64,000 nucleotides of DNA, taken from NCBI RefSeq assembly GCF_022539665.2, contig NC_081332.1:2451884-2515883 (forward strand), written 5' to 3'. The DNA is from Daphnia carinata. Lineage: Eukaryota > Arthropoda > Branchiopoda > Diplostraca > Daphniidae. Under the pieces are notes generated by a model, which was given only the letters and a program-made list of their open reading frames with translations, did not search any database and was not told the DNA's origin. Position numbers and translations under genes: made by a program. Below, one piece after another: positions 1 to 12,918 of this stretch (position 1 is the first letter of the stretch; the number at the start of each line of letters is the position of its first letter).

Positions 1-8
1 TTTTTTAC

Positions 9-371
9 CTTTTTCTTGAGATGTGTTAGCCGTTCGTGACGTTGTAAGGTGACTCTCGATCGAGTGGTAAAGTCGCATACGGAGCACTTGAAATCCCCAC
101 CGGCCGTGATGGGTAGTGGCGCCGACTGGCGGCCACTGCTTCCATCACTCAATTTGCTGCTTCGGTGGTGGCTGTGATTACTACCAGCAGCAGCAGCGGC
201 TGCTGCGTCATCCTCTTCATCCATCATCAAAGCTTCTTCGGCTTCAAATTCTTCCATGTCTTCCATATCTTCTTCGGCCATGGCGTCGTCATCATCTGAT
301 TGGCGGTCGCCGACAGGTGGATGGTTGTTGTTTCCCTGGCTCTTGTAACTGGATGGCACCGGTGGCGCCAT
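9..371 (-). CDS. C2H2 zinc-finger protein, first coding exon (partial)
   Basis: This is an open exon of 121 codons from an ATG at 371 to a GT donor just left of base 9 (AAG then gtaaaa on the minus strand). An in-frame TAG lies directly before the ATG, so this is either the true start or an exon opening right at an AG acceptor. The protein has a strongly acidic stretch (about residues 26-55, rich in D and E), a run of seven alanines (56-62), a His/Ser-rich patch, then one zinc finger with Cys96, Cys99, His112 and His117 (C-x2-C-x12-H-x4-H). More fingers would be expected in exons beyond the window. Acidic plus alanine-rich leaders are usual in arthropod transcription factors. I do not recognise the particular gene; the finger assignment is secure, the start less so. 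Confidence 0.7.
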
Positions 372-609
372 CTATATCCAAACCCAACCAGAGTATGAGA
401 GAGAGAGACAGAGACATTGCAATACAGACAACATAACTTTGTTTTCATAATAATAAATTCAACATGTACAACTGATAGACGCAGGTCTCTCTCTCTCTCC
501 CCCCCCCTCTCCCCGTCTTGAGAGGCAAAAAAAAAAAAAAGAGATAAGAACATCTTATCAGAATAAAGGAGGAGGAAGTCGGGGAAAGAGAAAAGAAAAA
601 GAGAACGGG

Positions 610-640
<31 letters not shown>

Positions 641-2912
641 AAGAAAATAATGAAGAGTTTACAATTCGGGAGCACGTTCTGAACGGGAACGCAACTGGTG
701 GTGATTGTTAAACCATCGACATCTTATCGGTTCAGATCACGCACCTCAATCAAGGTCGGCGTCAGCTTTGTTCAAAAAAAAAAATAATAATAATAATAAT
801 AAATGATTATTATTATGATTCCCCCTCCCCCCCCCCCCGTTGAATCACGCGTTGAGAGGACGTAATGCCTTTGCTATCTCTTTTCACTTTTAGGTTTTTG
901 TTTGCACCTTCGGATGGCCTTTGTTTCTGCTGCAAAAGTCTTATCGCGTCTCTCTCTCTCTCTCTCGTGTGTGTATGCGTTCGTTCGACCTGGATCCATT
1001 TATTCCGTTCGTCGTTCAAGAAAAAAAAAAAAAGGGAAAGAGAGTTAAGCAAGTCTGAGAGAGTTTTTTTTTTTTTTCTTATCATGTGAAAAACAAGGCA
1101 CGGGCAAAAGATAGGTGCACCGAAGGTGGAGACGTGCTGGTCCATTGCGCTCCCACCTGATGACTCTGCGGCCACCCGAACTGATTACGAAGCCGAGGCA
1201 TTCCACCTCACGTAGTCTTTTGTTTTTCTCTTGTTTTCTCTCTTTGCATTTCGAAATTTTCTTTTCTCTTCAAAGTTTACCTTCTTCCCGTGTTGGACGA
1301 AAGCCAAGTTCCATCAAACTGAGGAAGAGTGTTTAGTTCCAATCGCACGCACGTAAACCAATAGCGCAAAAGGTGAAATGACTCCGATCTGTTGCAATGC
1401 AACACTTCTTGCGTTTCGCCTACAATTCCAACCAATAAACGAGGCCCAGGTATTGGGGCCAAAAGAAAAAAAGAAAAAATAAAAGACGGGGCAACCAGAA
1501 ACCGATTGAAACCGCCGCCTTCCGCTTCTGAGGGCCGCGTCACGTTGCCAACACACACACACATACATACATACACAGAGAGAGAGAGAGAGGCCCCAAC
1601 AGCCGAACCGACCGAGAGGATGTGTGTGTGTAGGTTTTCTGTAACTAGTCCATCCTACCAAGCTCCCTCTCTCACATTTATCGAAGCAGGAAACCCTCTC
1701 TTTGCTGACTAGTCGCAAAGAGCCGGAGGAATGTGACGAGCAAACATTTTTTAAAAACATTTTTTTTTTCTTTTCTTTCCTAACATTTCGATTTGTTTTT
1801 GTTTCAAATTTAAAAAAAAAAATAATAATCAAAGGGTCATTTTACCTTATTTTTTTTTTTATTTTTTTTTTTTTCAATTGGCCTTTTTTTTTTATTTCGG
1901 GAGGAAGGGGGGGGGTCGTCTGAGAGGAATCTGGATGAAACGATACAACACGAGAGCTCGACTGCAACTAACCTCTCTCCCGCTGGCCTCGTCCAGCTCT
2001 CTCTCTCTCTCCTCACTCTCTGTGTGTGTGTGTGTGTACACACCCTCCCTTCCAGAATGAGGACCGCCTCCTCCTCCTCCTCCTCCTCTAGGACGAGGAG
2101 GGTTCGGCAGCCCCTACTCTGCCGAATGTGCGTGGTGGTGGTGGAGCCACGTCACCCGGTGACGCTCACGCGACATGCAACCCTCCTTTATACTCTATAC
2201 CTCCCCGACCAACAAGAACAAAAATATATGTATCAAATACAAAAACATTATGTGTGTGTGTGTGTGTGTGTTGTTATCGTTGAAAAAGAGATGGAGAAAA
2301 AAAAAAGAAAAAAGTCATCCACATCCACCGTCAACCACAGGATCCTGCCTCGCATGGCGCTTCCTTTTCCTCGTGCGGACCTCCAATAGGATCCATCCTC
2401 TCTCCTCATACGTGAAAGAAAAAGCCTAAACGTAGCAACTTGATTTTTTGTTTTTCTACTCTCTTCGTCAAAAACCCTCCCACCCCTGCCCGACTAAAAA
2501 AAAAAAAAAAAAAATGAAATATTTATTTTTCGAAAATGACTCGCCTATCTCGATCGTCTAGAAATGTATATATCCGTCAGATAAGAAACATAACAAGTGA
2601 CGGCTACAGGTTGCGCTAACGTGTGTGTGTGTCTGTGTGTCTCTCTTTGCAGTTGTCGAAAGAGAAGGAGGGGAATACGATTGTGAAACTGTTTTTCAGG
2701 TGCGGTCGCGAGAGGACCGCCACCTGTACAGGTGTCTGAACGGCGAGAATATAAAAAAAAAAAACTCATTATCAATAAGACTGGACTTAAAAAAAAATAT
2801 TAGAAAAAAAAGGCTGTGGCAAAAACGTGGCAGTGCATCGTCTGCGTGTTTCTCTCTCTTTCTCTGGGCGAAACAGAACGCATCTGCCCAACGCACCTGC
2901 TTCAACAAGAGC

Positions 2913-2948
<36 letters not shown>

Positions 2949-3077
2949 AAGCCATAGCACCAAGTTAGAATTCACTCTCTCTCTTGTTGGATGTACGCCA
3001 GGTTTATCGATCGTGAGTCTTCTTCAACAACCTTTTCTGGAAGGACGTAAAAATACAAAAAAGAGAAAGAGGAGAAG

Positions 3078-3119
<42 letters not shown>

Positions 3120-3770
3120 GAAAAGGAGAGAATACGGTACACCCAGGGTTGGTGGTGGTGGTTTAGCAGCAAAGACTAGCGGATGGCGTGATGGCGCGGG
3201 CGCCGGAAGATTTGGATCAATAAGCTTTTGGGGACGACCCCACCCACCACCCTGGACGGGGAGCCATCCGCTACCGTCGAACCTAAACATCGAAAACCCT
3301 CTTTTTCCACCGAACCAACATGGAAGACCTACGAACACACACGCACATACACAAAAAGTCAGGTGTGTGTGTGTGTGTGTGTGTGTGCCAGCTTCGACTT
3401 CTGTCTGACTGCTGCTGGTACATGCTTAACATGTACCAGCATCAAGGAATCAATCAACTGCTGTTGTTAAATAAGGTCACACACACACACATGACTATTT
3501 CAAAACACACACTCGCGCGCGCACACACACACACACACATACAGAAGAGGTAAGAAAGAAGAAAAAAAAAAAAAAAAAGACACACATACGTAACAACGTT
3601 GCCACGGGAGACGGGATTTTTTTTTTTTTTTTCTTTTTCATCCCACACACACAGAAGAGATAAAAGAGACGAAAAAGAAAGAAGAAGAAGAAGAAAAAAA
3701 AAAATCATTGGCAAACGAAATAAAAGAGAAAGAGGGCGCCATGTCTTCGTGGAGGATCGTCTGGAATTGG

Positions 3771-3807
<37 letters not shown>

Positions 3808-4335
3808 TACAGAAAAGAGAGAGACTCACGACACGACGATCCTTTAAAAGAGAGAGAGAGAGAGAATGAGATGAAAAAAGCTTCTTCTTCTGGCTCTGGA
3901 GCCAGCATCAGAAATAGAGCAGCCAGCCAGACCAGCAGAAAATGGTTGTTTTTCTTTTATTTTTATTTTCTGGTAGCTGCTTGCTGCTTGCTTGCTGCTT
4001 GCTACTGCCTGGCGTCGTTTACAGACACACACACACACACACCCCGAGAAGTTGTGTACAGCAGCAGCAGCAGCAGCAACTCTCTACGTAAGAGGTTATC
4101 TTAAAAACCCGAAAGAAAAAAAAAGAGGCCAGCCAGCAGAGGCAAACGAAAGACGGGGGGGGGGGGGAACCATCGATCGATGATGGTCGTCTATATTATA
4201 GAAACCGACCACGTGGTTTAGCACACTAATAAATTGGCAACATGGACTTTTTTCGAAATCAATCTTACCTGTTATGTGTTCCTTGTATGTCCCTTTCACT
4301 CCAGCCTGTGTGTTGGAACACTGACGAATAATCCC

Positions 4336-4376
<41 letters not shown>

Positions 4377-5752
4377 TTCCTTTTCGTTTTTTTTCTTTTT
4401 TATCCTGGGCCAGCTGCGACGTGTGTGACGTTGAAGAAGCACGGCGACTGACTGAGAAGGCTTCTGGTGTTTGCTCGACTCGGGTTGGTTGGCTGCTTGG
4501 CCGCCCTTTTGGTGAGTGGGGTGTGTTCCTCCTCCGCCCTGAGGGTATACGTATGCATGGGGAATGGGAGGCCTGTACAGCACATCATCAGGTCACGCAG
4601 CTCCTAGAAGGAGGAAGAGATCCCTTTTGGCAAACTTTGTTTTTTTTTTTCGCCCTTTTTCTTTTTCTCTCCTATGCGACAGTCTGCGGAGAAAGACCTT
4701 GAAAGATAATCGTCCTCAACCTCTTCTCGACATCTAATTTAGTCCGACATTTAATTGAATTAAAATGTGTTTTTTTTTTTTTTTAGTTGTGGGCACTTGA
4801 GTCTTTTATTTTTTCAGGGAACCACTTGAGAAAAGAGATTTTTCCCGTACGAAAGAAAGGTAAGCTCGGCCGCTAGATGGTTCTGTGGCGGAACCCAGGT
4901 GATTTTACGTCTCTTTCGTCTGCTGTCCACCGTGTGTTGTACACCTAAATGAATTCGTCTGCAAAACGCGTTTCGTAATGGATTAGCGAAAATTGTATTT
5001 TTTTTTTTGGGGGGGGGGGGGGGTGAACAAGAGGCAGAATAGCACACACACAATTTTTTTTTCCCTCTCATTTCCCCCTCGAGTTATAATGAACTAGACA
5101 CAAAGCACGGATGCTACAATCAAGATGCTAAATAAAAAGGTGGATAGCATGTGGTCAATAAAAGTAAAAACATATATATAATCGTTAATATTTTGTAGAA
5201 TGGCTTGACTTGTTGCATCGGTAGTCACCAAAACAATTACTGCAAAAGGCACCGTGTCTTTGTCTGTCCGAAATTACAGGTTTTTAACACATTTCAAGTT
5301 ATATTAAAAAAAAAAAAAAAAGCCGTGCGTGATTGATTGTATGAATATTTCTTCGAGATTCGACACTCCAAGGGCCTAGAATTGAACGGGATAATTCTAG
5401 GTTACAATAGAATTTAAAAAAAAAGAAAAGAAAAAGGCACGTCTCACCAGGGGGGGGGGGGGGGGGGGGCGGGGGTGACACATTGTTAATTGACCAAATT
5501 TCGGGGTTAGTTCCCAACAAGTGGCTGTCATAGCGAGGAAGAGTTTCTTTTTTTTTTCCCCCCCAAAAAAAAAAAGAGAATCGTGAAACGAAAGAATGGT
5601 GAAAAAACGCAGATATTAATTAGATTATCTTATGCCCGTTAACACCACGTGAAAACGAACAGGGTTTTTTTTTTTTTTTAAGGAAATAGAAGAGAGAACG
5701 CGGAAGCTTGATTAAAAATGCGATGGCGGCGAGAAAATCTCCAAGGTTTTCT
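372..5752. repeat. Gene-free segment dense in microsatellites and homopolymers
   Basis: I see no exon here. Tracts include (GA)n at about 617-640 and 3085-3110, (TAA)n near 785-801, (GT)n near 2250-2271 and 3363-3387, (CA)n near 2917-2944, 3520-3540 and 3772-3803, (CAG)n near 4061-4078, a 35-base A run at 4340-4374 and a 20-base G run at 5450-5469, plus many shorter A/T runs. All apparent open frames are translations of these tracts. The flanking genes are both on the minus strand, so the segment should contain the kindlin 3' UTR at its right end and the promoter or 5' UTR and intron of the zinc-finger gene at its left end. I could not place either boundary. Confidence 0.75.
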
Positions 5753-8700
5753 CTAGGACCAGCCGCCCGTCAATTTGTGGAAGAGCTCTTCGTTGAGAGT
5801 TTGGTTGGCTTCTTTGGAGCGCATTGACAAAAAGATGTAACCACCGATGAATTCGTGAACAACTTTGCAGTCGGCCGATAAACAGCTAAAGATGACGTTT
5901 TCTTCTTCAAATTGTACCATCATGTGTTTCACCTCCCAGTTGACGTTCCAGGCCTAGTCGTCAACACGAAATGCATTTATTTCGGATTTTAAGTGCGGTA
6001 GAATAAAAATGAAGTACCTTCATAGTGTTGAAGCGCCATGTTTTGATGTGATCGCCCGTCGTCATGTCCATCCGCATCAATCGATTAAAGGCCACGCCCA
6101 GCAGTTCCTCTTTACGCTGGCCCATGAATTTGACGACAAACAGCGAGACGCCGTACTCGGGCAACGATTGCCAAGCTAGTCGATGAAAAATTATAATACA
6201 ATTCGTTATTGAAACGGAATACAATTCAATTCTTTGAATTTTGCATACCTTTAATATAATTCAATTTGGCCTCGGTTAGCGTCAAGTCTTTGACGTTGGT
6301 GTGTGCTTCCAGGATCCGCGTCGATACCTGGGAAATGACACATTTCATAGTTGGATTATAATTGTTTTTGAAAATATTTCGAATTTCTTTTTTTTTTTTT
6401 TTTTTTTTTCAGGCAGGCAAAGAAAAAAAAAAAAAGCTCAAAAAAGCTAATGGATAAGGTGCATTCCGTGCGATCGTCTAAAATTTCGTGCTGGGTGAGG
6501 GCGAATCGAGGTTACCGATTTATCAGCCTGCGTTCCAGTGCACCCAGCGCACGACTTTAGTTTTTATTTGTTTTGTTTTAAAGGAGATTTTTGTTTTTGT
6601 TTTTAAATGTTTTGTGTTATGGAAGAAAAATCATTTAAAAAATCGATACGAAATCCTGACTTTGAAGTTGATGTGTTACCTTATTTTTGAGTTTACGGAT
6701 GAAACGGGGAGCGACATAATCATCTGGCTGGATGTCCAGTGATGACGGATTAATGGCCGGTGCTGGAGCTGGCTTCTGCATTGCCAAGAAGGCTAAAATC
6801 GACTTGACTTCGGCGTCGTACGAAGCGTCGGCCATCGTTTTACCTTTGGCCGCCAGACGGCAGGCCGCCATCCATTTGGCGTATTGTGCTTCCTGTTCAA
6901 CACACCCCGTGAAAGAACAAACATCCCCAGAAAAAAAATAAAAATAAAATAAAAGTTAAAATTAACATTTTTAAACAACACGATGAGTCAAAATGAGCGC
7001 TTACGGAATCGCACCGGATCCACATTTCGGACATACCATCCGGTCCAGGCACTTCCAACCGGATGCCAAATTTATCTTGCGACAGATTGACATCCGGCGT
7101 GACTTCGCAACCTCGTAATGGGATTTGGTGAGCCGGTCCCGAACCCGAATCTCCTCGATTCTTGAACGCAAATAGTTGCAAGTCCTTACAGACGAACCAA
7201 TAACGTTTAAACCCCTTCAATGTGAAACGCTTTGGCCTTTTTCACGAATGAAAAATGAATATTTTTTTTTTTTTTTTTTTAATAAAATGCATTTTAAGTG
7301 ATATCTAAAAAAAAACAAAAAAAAACAAATGAATTACTTCATGTAACGAAGGTAATCTGATAACTCTGGTATGGAAGTGATGTCACTGGCATTGCTGTGA
7401 ACGTGCGTCCCTTCCAGCGTGTCCTGGAGATCGCTGAGGGCGGCGTCGATGTCGTCGTCGCCGTCACGAGCCTCGCTCAAAGGCTGCGGGCGTGCGCTTT
7501 GTAAGTTAATTTGAAGTTGAAGAGCTCCAAACATGAGCATCTCTTCTTCGGTGCAATCAATTTCTTCGTTAAGTAATTGCCATTTGGCTTGCTCATAAAT
7601 TTGATTGATGCGAACAGCGTCGTATTTCGGATTCAAATCGTAGAAAGAGTAAAACTTGTAGCGTAACAACAAAGTGCTGTACTCTCTGACTCCCTGCTCC
7701 ATAATGGACAAGGAAGAATCCAACCAACTGCATTTAAAAAAACAAAAAACAAAAACAAACAAAAGAAACAGATTAATGAAACCCCAATTCCTTGATCTTG
7801 TTTTGTTTTCATCTTTGGAATAATATAGGAAAACTTACGCCACATTAAGACGGGCACGCTCAATCAGATTTTTGGGTCGCAGAAGTTTAGATCTTGCCTC
7901 TTGACTGGGCGTGGCCGGACTGAGAGCCAGAGACATATCCAAATTAGAAAAACTGCCATTGGCCGTAGTGTTGAGGCTGTTGTTGGCCGTCAAGTCAAAG
8001 ATGGATGGCGTCATATTGTGCCCGTTGCTACCCGGCGTTGAATAAGGTGAATTTTTTCTCCACGTGCCCGACTGATGGGTGATATTATAATGATGATTAG
8101 TGCTATTATCACAATGCGAAAGAAAAGAACATTGAAAAAAAAAAAAAAAAAGACAACATAGATGCAAGACTAACATTAACTGGCGAGCTGATGGGCGTGG
8201 GGACAGGAGCAGGGGACCGATTGATGGTCGTGTTGGGCAGGACGGGTGTACATCCGGAGGTGGCCTTAATGTTGTCCAGACTGTTGTTGGAACTGTGAGT
8301 CGAATTGCCGTGATGTCCGATAAAAGTATTGGTATCAGCCGAATTGTTGGCTACAGATCTCTTCTTGTGCGAGTTCGTTTCGCGTTCGCGATAATTGTAA
8401 CGCAAATCGTCCGATTCCAACGGTTTGGCGAAAGACAATTCTTCCGGATGTCTGATGCCGAGCTCCTTGCACAGCGTGACGACGGCATTGAACGTTTTCA
8501 CGCTGAAATCAACGCGGCAGTCCAAGTAGCGCAAATCGGGCAGCTGGACGCGAAGCGTTTTGTGCATGGGCGTGAAATGCAATATGGCATCCGCTTGGAC
8601 GCCATACTGGTCCAGCGTCGAACGGGTCCGCGATAGCCAGCAGTTTCGCGTGGGCCACCAAAGCGCGTGATCCGACCAATCAGCCGCAATATCTAAACGA

Positions 8701-9635
8701 GATAAGATTATTTTGAAAAACCCACTTATTTTTTATTTCCAGGTTTCACAAATGTTTGATGTCGCAAACATCCATTAACGTTGGTCGCGTGGCATTGGGC
8801 GTGAAATTACACACTCAGGTGGTATGTGTGAGCGTGTACGTCTATATGGGGCGGATATGAAATGGGTCATGGTGGCCAAAAATGGGCGTCGTTCTGAATA
8901 ATTTTTTTTTTTTTTTTTTTTTAAATCAGAGACGTTCGTGGTAAAAAATTATCCGGATGTTGCCGAACCGCGATACGAGTACGCAACCTCATGGTTCCAA
9001 CTTTCGATTTGTGTGTGTGTTTAAAAATAAACATTCAAGTGATCCTTGACGTGATGAGAATACCAATCACCAGCATTCCAATCACCGCCCTATTTACTTA
9101 TCCAGACAAGCCTTTGCCAAAGGCAAAAATCAAAGAGAGAGCGCGCAACCTTTCAAGGATTTGTTGAATTTTTTTATTTGTTTTTTTTTTTTTTGGACTT
9201 TTATATGCTGAGATTTCAAGAGATCCCATTGTACGAGTGACGCGAGGGGTGGCTATTTTTAAATACCGCCTTTTTTTTTTCTCTCTCTCTCTTCTGTCTG
9301 CACTGGAACTAGCAGTAGGCGGCGGAAGAACTCATTTTCAGATGTGGACAAGATGGCTTCCAACGTGATGTCTTTTAAATCCAAGCATAAACAAGAGGAG
9401 TCTAAAGTTGGGGCGTGATGATGTCAGCCTTTTCGAATCCAAATATGGGCACACACGAAAATGCAACAATAATAAACACGAACATCATCATACCTAATTC
9501 TTCGACGAGACGGAGCATAACACCACCAATATGCAGATCACCTTTGACCCGTAAACATCGTTCCACGGCCAAGTCCGTCACCAACACTTTCAATTCCCAA
9601 CTACCATCACCGACCAGATGTCCGTCGGCAATCAT
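5753..9635 (-). CDS. kindlin: Kindlin (fermitin family), integrin co-activator
   Basis: Nine exons join cleanly: 9635-9494, 8692-8175, 8071-7839, 7727-7338, 7236-7005, 6892-6680, 6327-6249, 6175-6018, 5953-5753, giving 721 residues, normal for the family. The N-terminal exon carries the F0 signature (GTWEL-like, then [13 protein letters not shown]). Exon 2 has the SDHALWW motif and the F1 segment ending in IRHPEEL. Exon 5 holds the PH-domain core ([19 protein letters not shown]). Exons 6-9 give F2/F3 ([34 protein letters not shown]) and the terminal LTGGWS. Kindlins bind integrin beta tails and phosphoinositides with talin at adhesion sites. The acceptor of exon 3 is the least certain boundary (a Ser/Asn-rich variable loop in F1; 8071 is chosen because it keeps the frame). 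Start at 9635 is a true ATG matching family N-termini. Confidence 0.95.
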
Positions 9636-10482
9636 CTTGAAAGAATGTTTTTTTTTTCTTGCAAGTCAGTTAGGGGCACCTGTAGCTCAGAGCACCAAAC
9701 AATAATTTCCAAGAGAGAGGCGATGCCGTCCGTGACCAAACATGGGCAACACAAACGGGGCAACCCACACAACCCTTTCTTCTCACACACACGCACACAC
9801 ACAAACTGCTGGCAGATGGCTTGTTGTTACGATGATTGTGACCAAATCATTCAATCACAAGACGACATCTTAACACATCGAACGTGATAACACTAACAGG
9901 GGCGCAAATCCACCCTTTAGTATAAATGGTGATTTAATATAAACAGATGCTACTAGATCGAACTAACTTCACGAGACCTCCACCTCGTTGTGAGAGTCGT
10001 GGAAGTAACGCCTCTAAACTAAAGAGTGTGGCTTAGAGAAACGGAGATGGGACACGGGATAGGAAAAGCCATGACGCATTTCGAAACACCATCTAACGGC
10101 TAATTCTCTCCCTTCTTCATGCAGACACAATTTTAAAATTTTCCTAATGTCACCCTGCTTACTACAGGCTTACAATGTGTTTCTGTTGTTTGTGTAAAAC
10201 GTACATTAAAAACGTACAATTCTGAAATAAAATCAACTCTCAGTGAAATTTCTTTTACAGATTTTTGTATAATGTAAATTTAGTTACCTAGTTACTTTTC
10301 GAATTTCTTCAGACATATTTTGACTGAACAGTTTGATATAGGTTAAACATCTTATTTTGAAAAATCTGTAAGCAACAAATTCGACCAGGTAGTTAACAAT
10401 ATCCTATTCCTCTTTATGCTGTTCTCGGGGTCCTTCTGTTTCGGTATGTGTCTAAAGCTATTTGGATTAGGTTTACTATGAG
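9636..10482. other. Intergenic, upstream of kindlin
   Basis: No coding or RNA gene seen. It should contain the kindlin 5' UTR and promoter on the minus strand. There is a short (CA)n stretch near 9785-9802. No TATA box stands out. Confidence 0.5.
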
Positions 10483-10698
10483 CTAATGTATTCGATTTTT
10501 TTGCCGACGAGTCCAAGTTAACAAAGCGGGATCAAAGTAAAGAGAGTACAAAACAGAAGTTTTTGAAGGCTTAAATCTAGGCGCACAATGTTTCGGCCAG
10601 ATAATTAGTCGCAGAGCGTCATTAGGAATCTTCTGAAACGAAACTGGTTGATCACTTCTCTTCGAATTGCAGTTAAAGGCACTACAGTTGGGAGGCAT
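10483..10698 (-). pseudogene. THAP-like zinc-finger remnant
   Basis: A 71-codon frame from ATG 10698 opens with MPPNCSAFNC and keeps the landmarks of a THAP domain N-terminus: the first cysteine pair, an aromatic-basic FQKIP segment, a tryptophan about 33 residues in, and a Lys/Pro segment followed by a Phe-Asp. The second zinc pair, normally C-x2-H within a CSxHF motif, reads as YSLYF, so the zinc site is incomplete, and the frame stops soon after. I read it as a decayed THAP domain from a mobile-element or transcription-factor gene. A longer frame just upstream on the same strand (10999-10709, Ser/Asn/Thr-rich) could be part of the same relic. THAP identity is moderate; loss of function is inference. 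Confidence 0.4.
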
Positions 10699-11372
10699 TT
10701 GCCCATTTTTACACAAAGAGATGAAGAAAAACACATCTAGAACTACTGAGAAGCTGAGGCCGTGTATTTCGCAGGGTAAAATTCGATAAAATGCTAACAG
10801 GTACCGTGGAGGTGTGTGTGTGTTCATCGCCCTCCATGTTATTAGTCACAGAACTTTCATTGTGTGTTCTTATCGGGCGAATTGGCCGACTTTCTGTACT
10901 CATGTTCGAATCAGCCGCCTGGCACATTTCGTCTGCTAGTAGTGAAGGGAGCGAATTAGCCGCTAGATGTTGTGCTGAGGTGTCATTGCGGCTTAACACG
11001 GTCGTGTCCCATCTCTTATTTTTTTCCTTTGCCGACTTTTGTTATCGGTTGGAAAGGTAATCGATTATTCGACCTCGTAAAACTGAATAACAAAATCTGT
11101 CAACATAGGATAGAAATGATTATATGGTGTTATCAAACCTATCGTCAATTTATTTATTATTTTATTGACTGATAAAACATTTAGTATCAACTATATTATA
11201 TGTATTAACTAAAGACCTTGTACTAGAATCATATCAGCATCCATCAGGTGGCAGCAGAGTTGTTAAATATTTACAATTGTAAACAAATTCTATCCCAAGC
11301 TATTTGCTCAAAAAATTTCAAGCTTTACTGAAGGTACGATAGCACTTTATCCCTCCACGATAATTTGTTTCT

Positions 11373-12356
11373 ATGTGGCGGTGTGTTCAAGTTGTTAATC
11401 TGAGAGTGCTGGTCGCTAGGTCGGTACGACTTATTCATCAGCAATGCATCGTCTACGCTCAGGAACTAAAAGAAAGGGGCATCGTTAAAGTTTCTGGAAA
11501 AGATGCCGGTCCATTCCTTCAGGGTCTTATGACCAATGACATAAAACATTTGGATGAAAAAAACAAGTACAGCATGTACTGCATGTTCCTTAATACACAA
11601 GGTAGAATTCTCTATGATGCCATAATTTACTCCCCAAATGAATCAGGAAGTTACCTGATCGAATGTGACACAGAGTGTTTGCAACCTCTAGTCAAACATC
11701 TCTCCATGTTCAGAGTAAGAAGGAAGATTACAGTGACTGTGGAAGAAAAGCTGAGGCCTTGGGTGCTCTTTGATCAACCTCCCGAAGATCTGAGCAAAGA
11801 AGTTATCTTGTCCAAAGATCCCAGGGTTAAAGAACTGGGCTGGCGAGTTTTGATAGATTCCAACACAAGTGTTAGTCAACTTATCAAGAATCTATGTGTG
11901 GAAGAGAGAGATCGATATGCTGAACTCAGATACCAACTTGGAATAGGAGAGGGCCATAAAGACATGCCTCCAGGCACATGTTTTCCACTTGAATATAACT
12001 GTGATTACCTACATGGTGTCAGTTTCCATAAAGGCTGCTACTTGGGTCAAGAACTCACAGCCAGAACGTATCACACAGGTGTGATCAGGAAACGTCTGAT
12101 GCCCGTGGTCTTCCAACAACCTCACAACCCTGTCCATTCAGAAACTACCGTAACTGACGAAAATGGAAGCAGAGTGGGTAAACTCCGAGGATACCTTAAT
12201 GGGACAATTTACGGTATTGGCCTTTTACGAATTCAACAGGCTCTGTCGGCTTCTCAGCTGAAAATTGGAACGAACTCAATTAACACTCACCGACCGACTT
12301 GGTGGCCTATAGAAGCGCCCAAAGACCGCACCCAGCTCGATTCTAGCTCATTATAG
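11373..12356 (+). CDS. IBA57: IBA57, mitochondrial Fe-S cluster assembly factor
   Basis: Single-exon gene of 327 residues. The folate-binding aminomethyltransferase-like fold is shown by FLQGLMTNDI near residue 47, the MFLNTQGRILYDAIIY strand, and the family signature KGCYLGQE at 220-227 followed by LTART. The first 25-30 residues are basic, hydroxylated and lack acids, as expected of a mitochondrial presequence. IBA57 works with ISCA1/ISCA2 in maturing [4Fe-4S] clusters for aconitase, lipoate synthase and respiratory complexes. The next gene on the same strand starts only 96 bp after the stop. No intron is needed, unusual next to its multi-exon neighbours but not suspicious. Start ATG 11373 gives the presequence. 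Confidence 0.95.
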   Translation: MWRCVQVVNLRVLVARSVRLIHQQCIVYAQELKERGIVKVSGKDAGPFLQGLMTNDIKHLDEKNKYSMYCMFLNTQGRILYDAIIYSPNESGSYLIECDTECLQPLVKHLSMFRVRRKITVTVEEKLRPWVLFDQPPEDLSKEVILSKDPRVKELGWRVLIDSNTSVSQLIKNLCVEERDRYAELRYQLGIGEGHKDMPPGTCFPLEYNCDYLHGVSFHKGCYLGQELTARTYHTGVIRKRLMPVVFQQPHNPVHSETTVTDENGSRVGKLRGYLNGTIYGIGLLRIQQALSASQLKIGTNSINTHRPTWWPIEAPKDRTQLDSSSL

Positions 12357-12452
12357 ACAAACATAAGCAAATTGTGGTTTTCTATGTTAGATTTTAGATT
12401 ATTACAATACAACGTTGCTCTATGTCCCTTTTCCATTTTCACTTATTCGTAG

Positions 12453-12887
12453 ATGGAGAGCATTGATCCAGTGAAGCAGGAACCGATTGAATGCCATAGT
12501 GAGATCGGTGGTCTTTCTCCTGTCGAAATCGTGAAACCAAAAGAAGAAAAGAAACCAGAACAAACAGAAGAAGGTGGTCAATTTCAGTGTGCCTTGTGTG
12601 GCTGGTCAGAACGATACCACGGTCACGGTACAAGTCTCCCTTTCGCCCGCGGAATTGTGTTCAACGAGGACGCATACGCCATGCGTGATCCATTTGTTCC
12701 ATATGGCCAAAACCTCTACTTTTTTCTTGGAGCACCTTGTTCAATATGCAAACGACTAGTCTGTGCTAATTGTAGCCTATTCTACTCTAAACGTTTCTGT
12801 CGCGAATGCGCCTTAGAAAATGTTCTTCACTTTCCCGCCGAAGTACAGAAAAAAATTTACGAATTAGAAACGAATAAAAGCCAATGA
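12453..12887 (+). CDS. CDPF1: Cysteine-rich DPF motif domain protein (CDPF1-like)
   Basis: A 144-residue protein with a charged N-terminal tail (1-42) followed by the family domain: CALCGW at 46-51, the invariant DPF tripeptide at 79-81 within a MRDPF context, CSIC at 96-99, then CANC and CREC pairs. The spaced CxxC pairs suggest zinc binding. The biochemical function of the family is unknown. It lies closely behind IBA57 on the same strand, so its promoter must be very short or the two share a transcript. A single exon covers the whole protein; length matches the family (about 120-150). Confidence 0.9.
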   Translation: MESIDPVKQEPIECHSEIGGLSPVEIVKPKEEKKPEQTEEGGQFQCALCGWSERYHGHGTSLPFARGIVFNEDAYAMRDPFVPYGQNLYFFLGAPCSICKRLVCANCSLFYSKRFCRECALENVLHFPAEVQKKIYELETNKSQ

Positions 12888-12918
12888 TGCAGGGTAGAAA
12901 AAACATCCGTCATTGTAA

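Noticed and set aside
445-4700. Many open frames with runs of HTHTHT, CVCVCV, RERERE or FFFF
   Set aside because: They are translations of dinucleotide and homopolymer tracts, have no splice-consistent partners and no family features.
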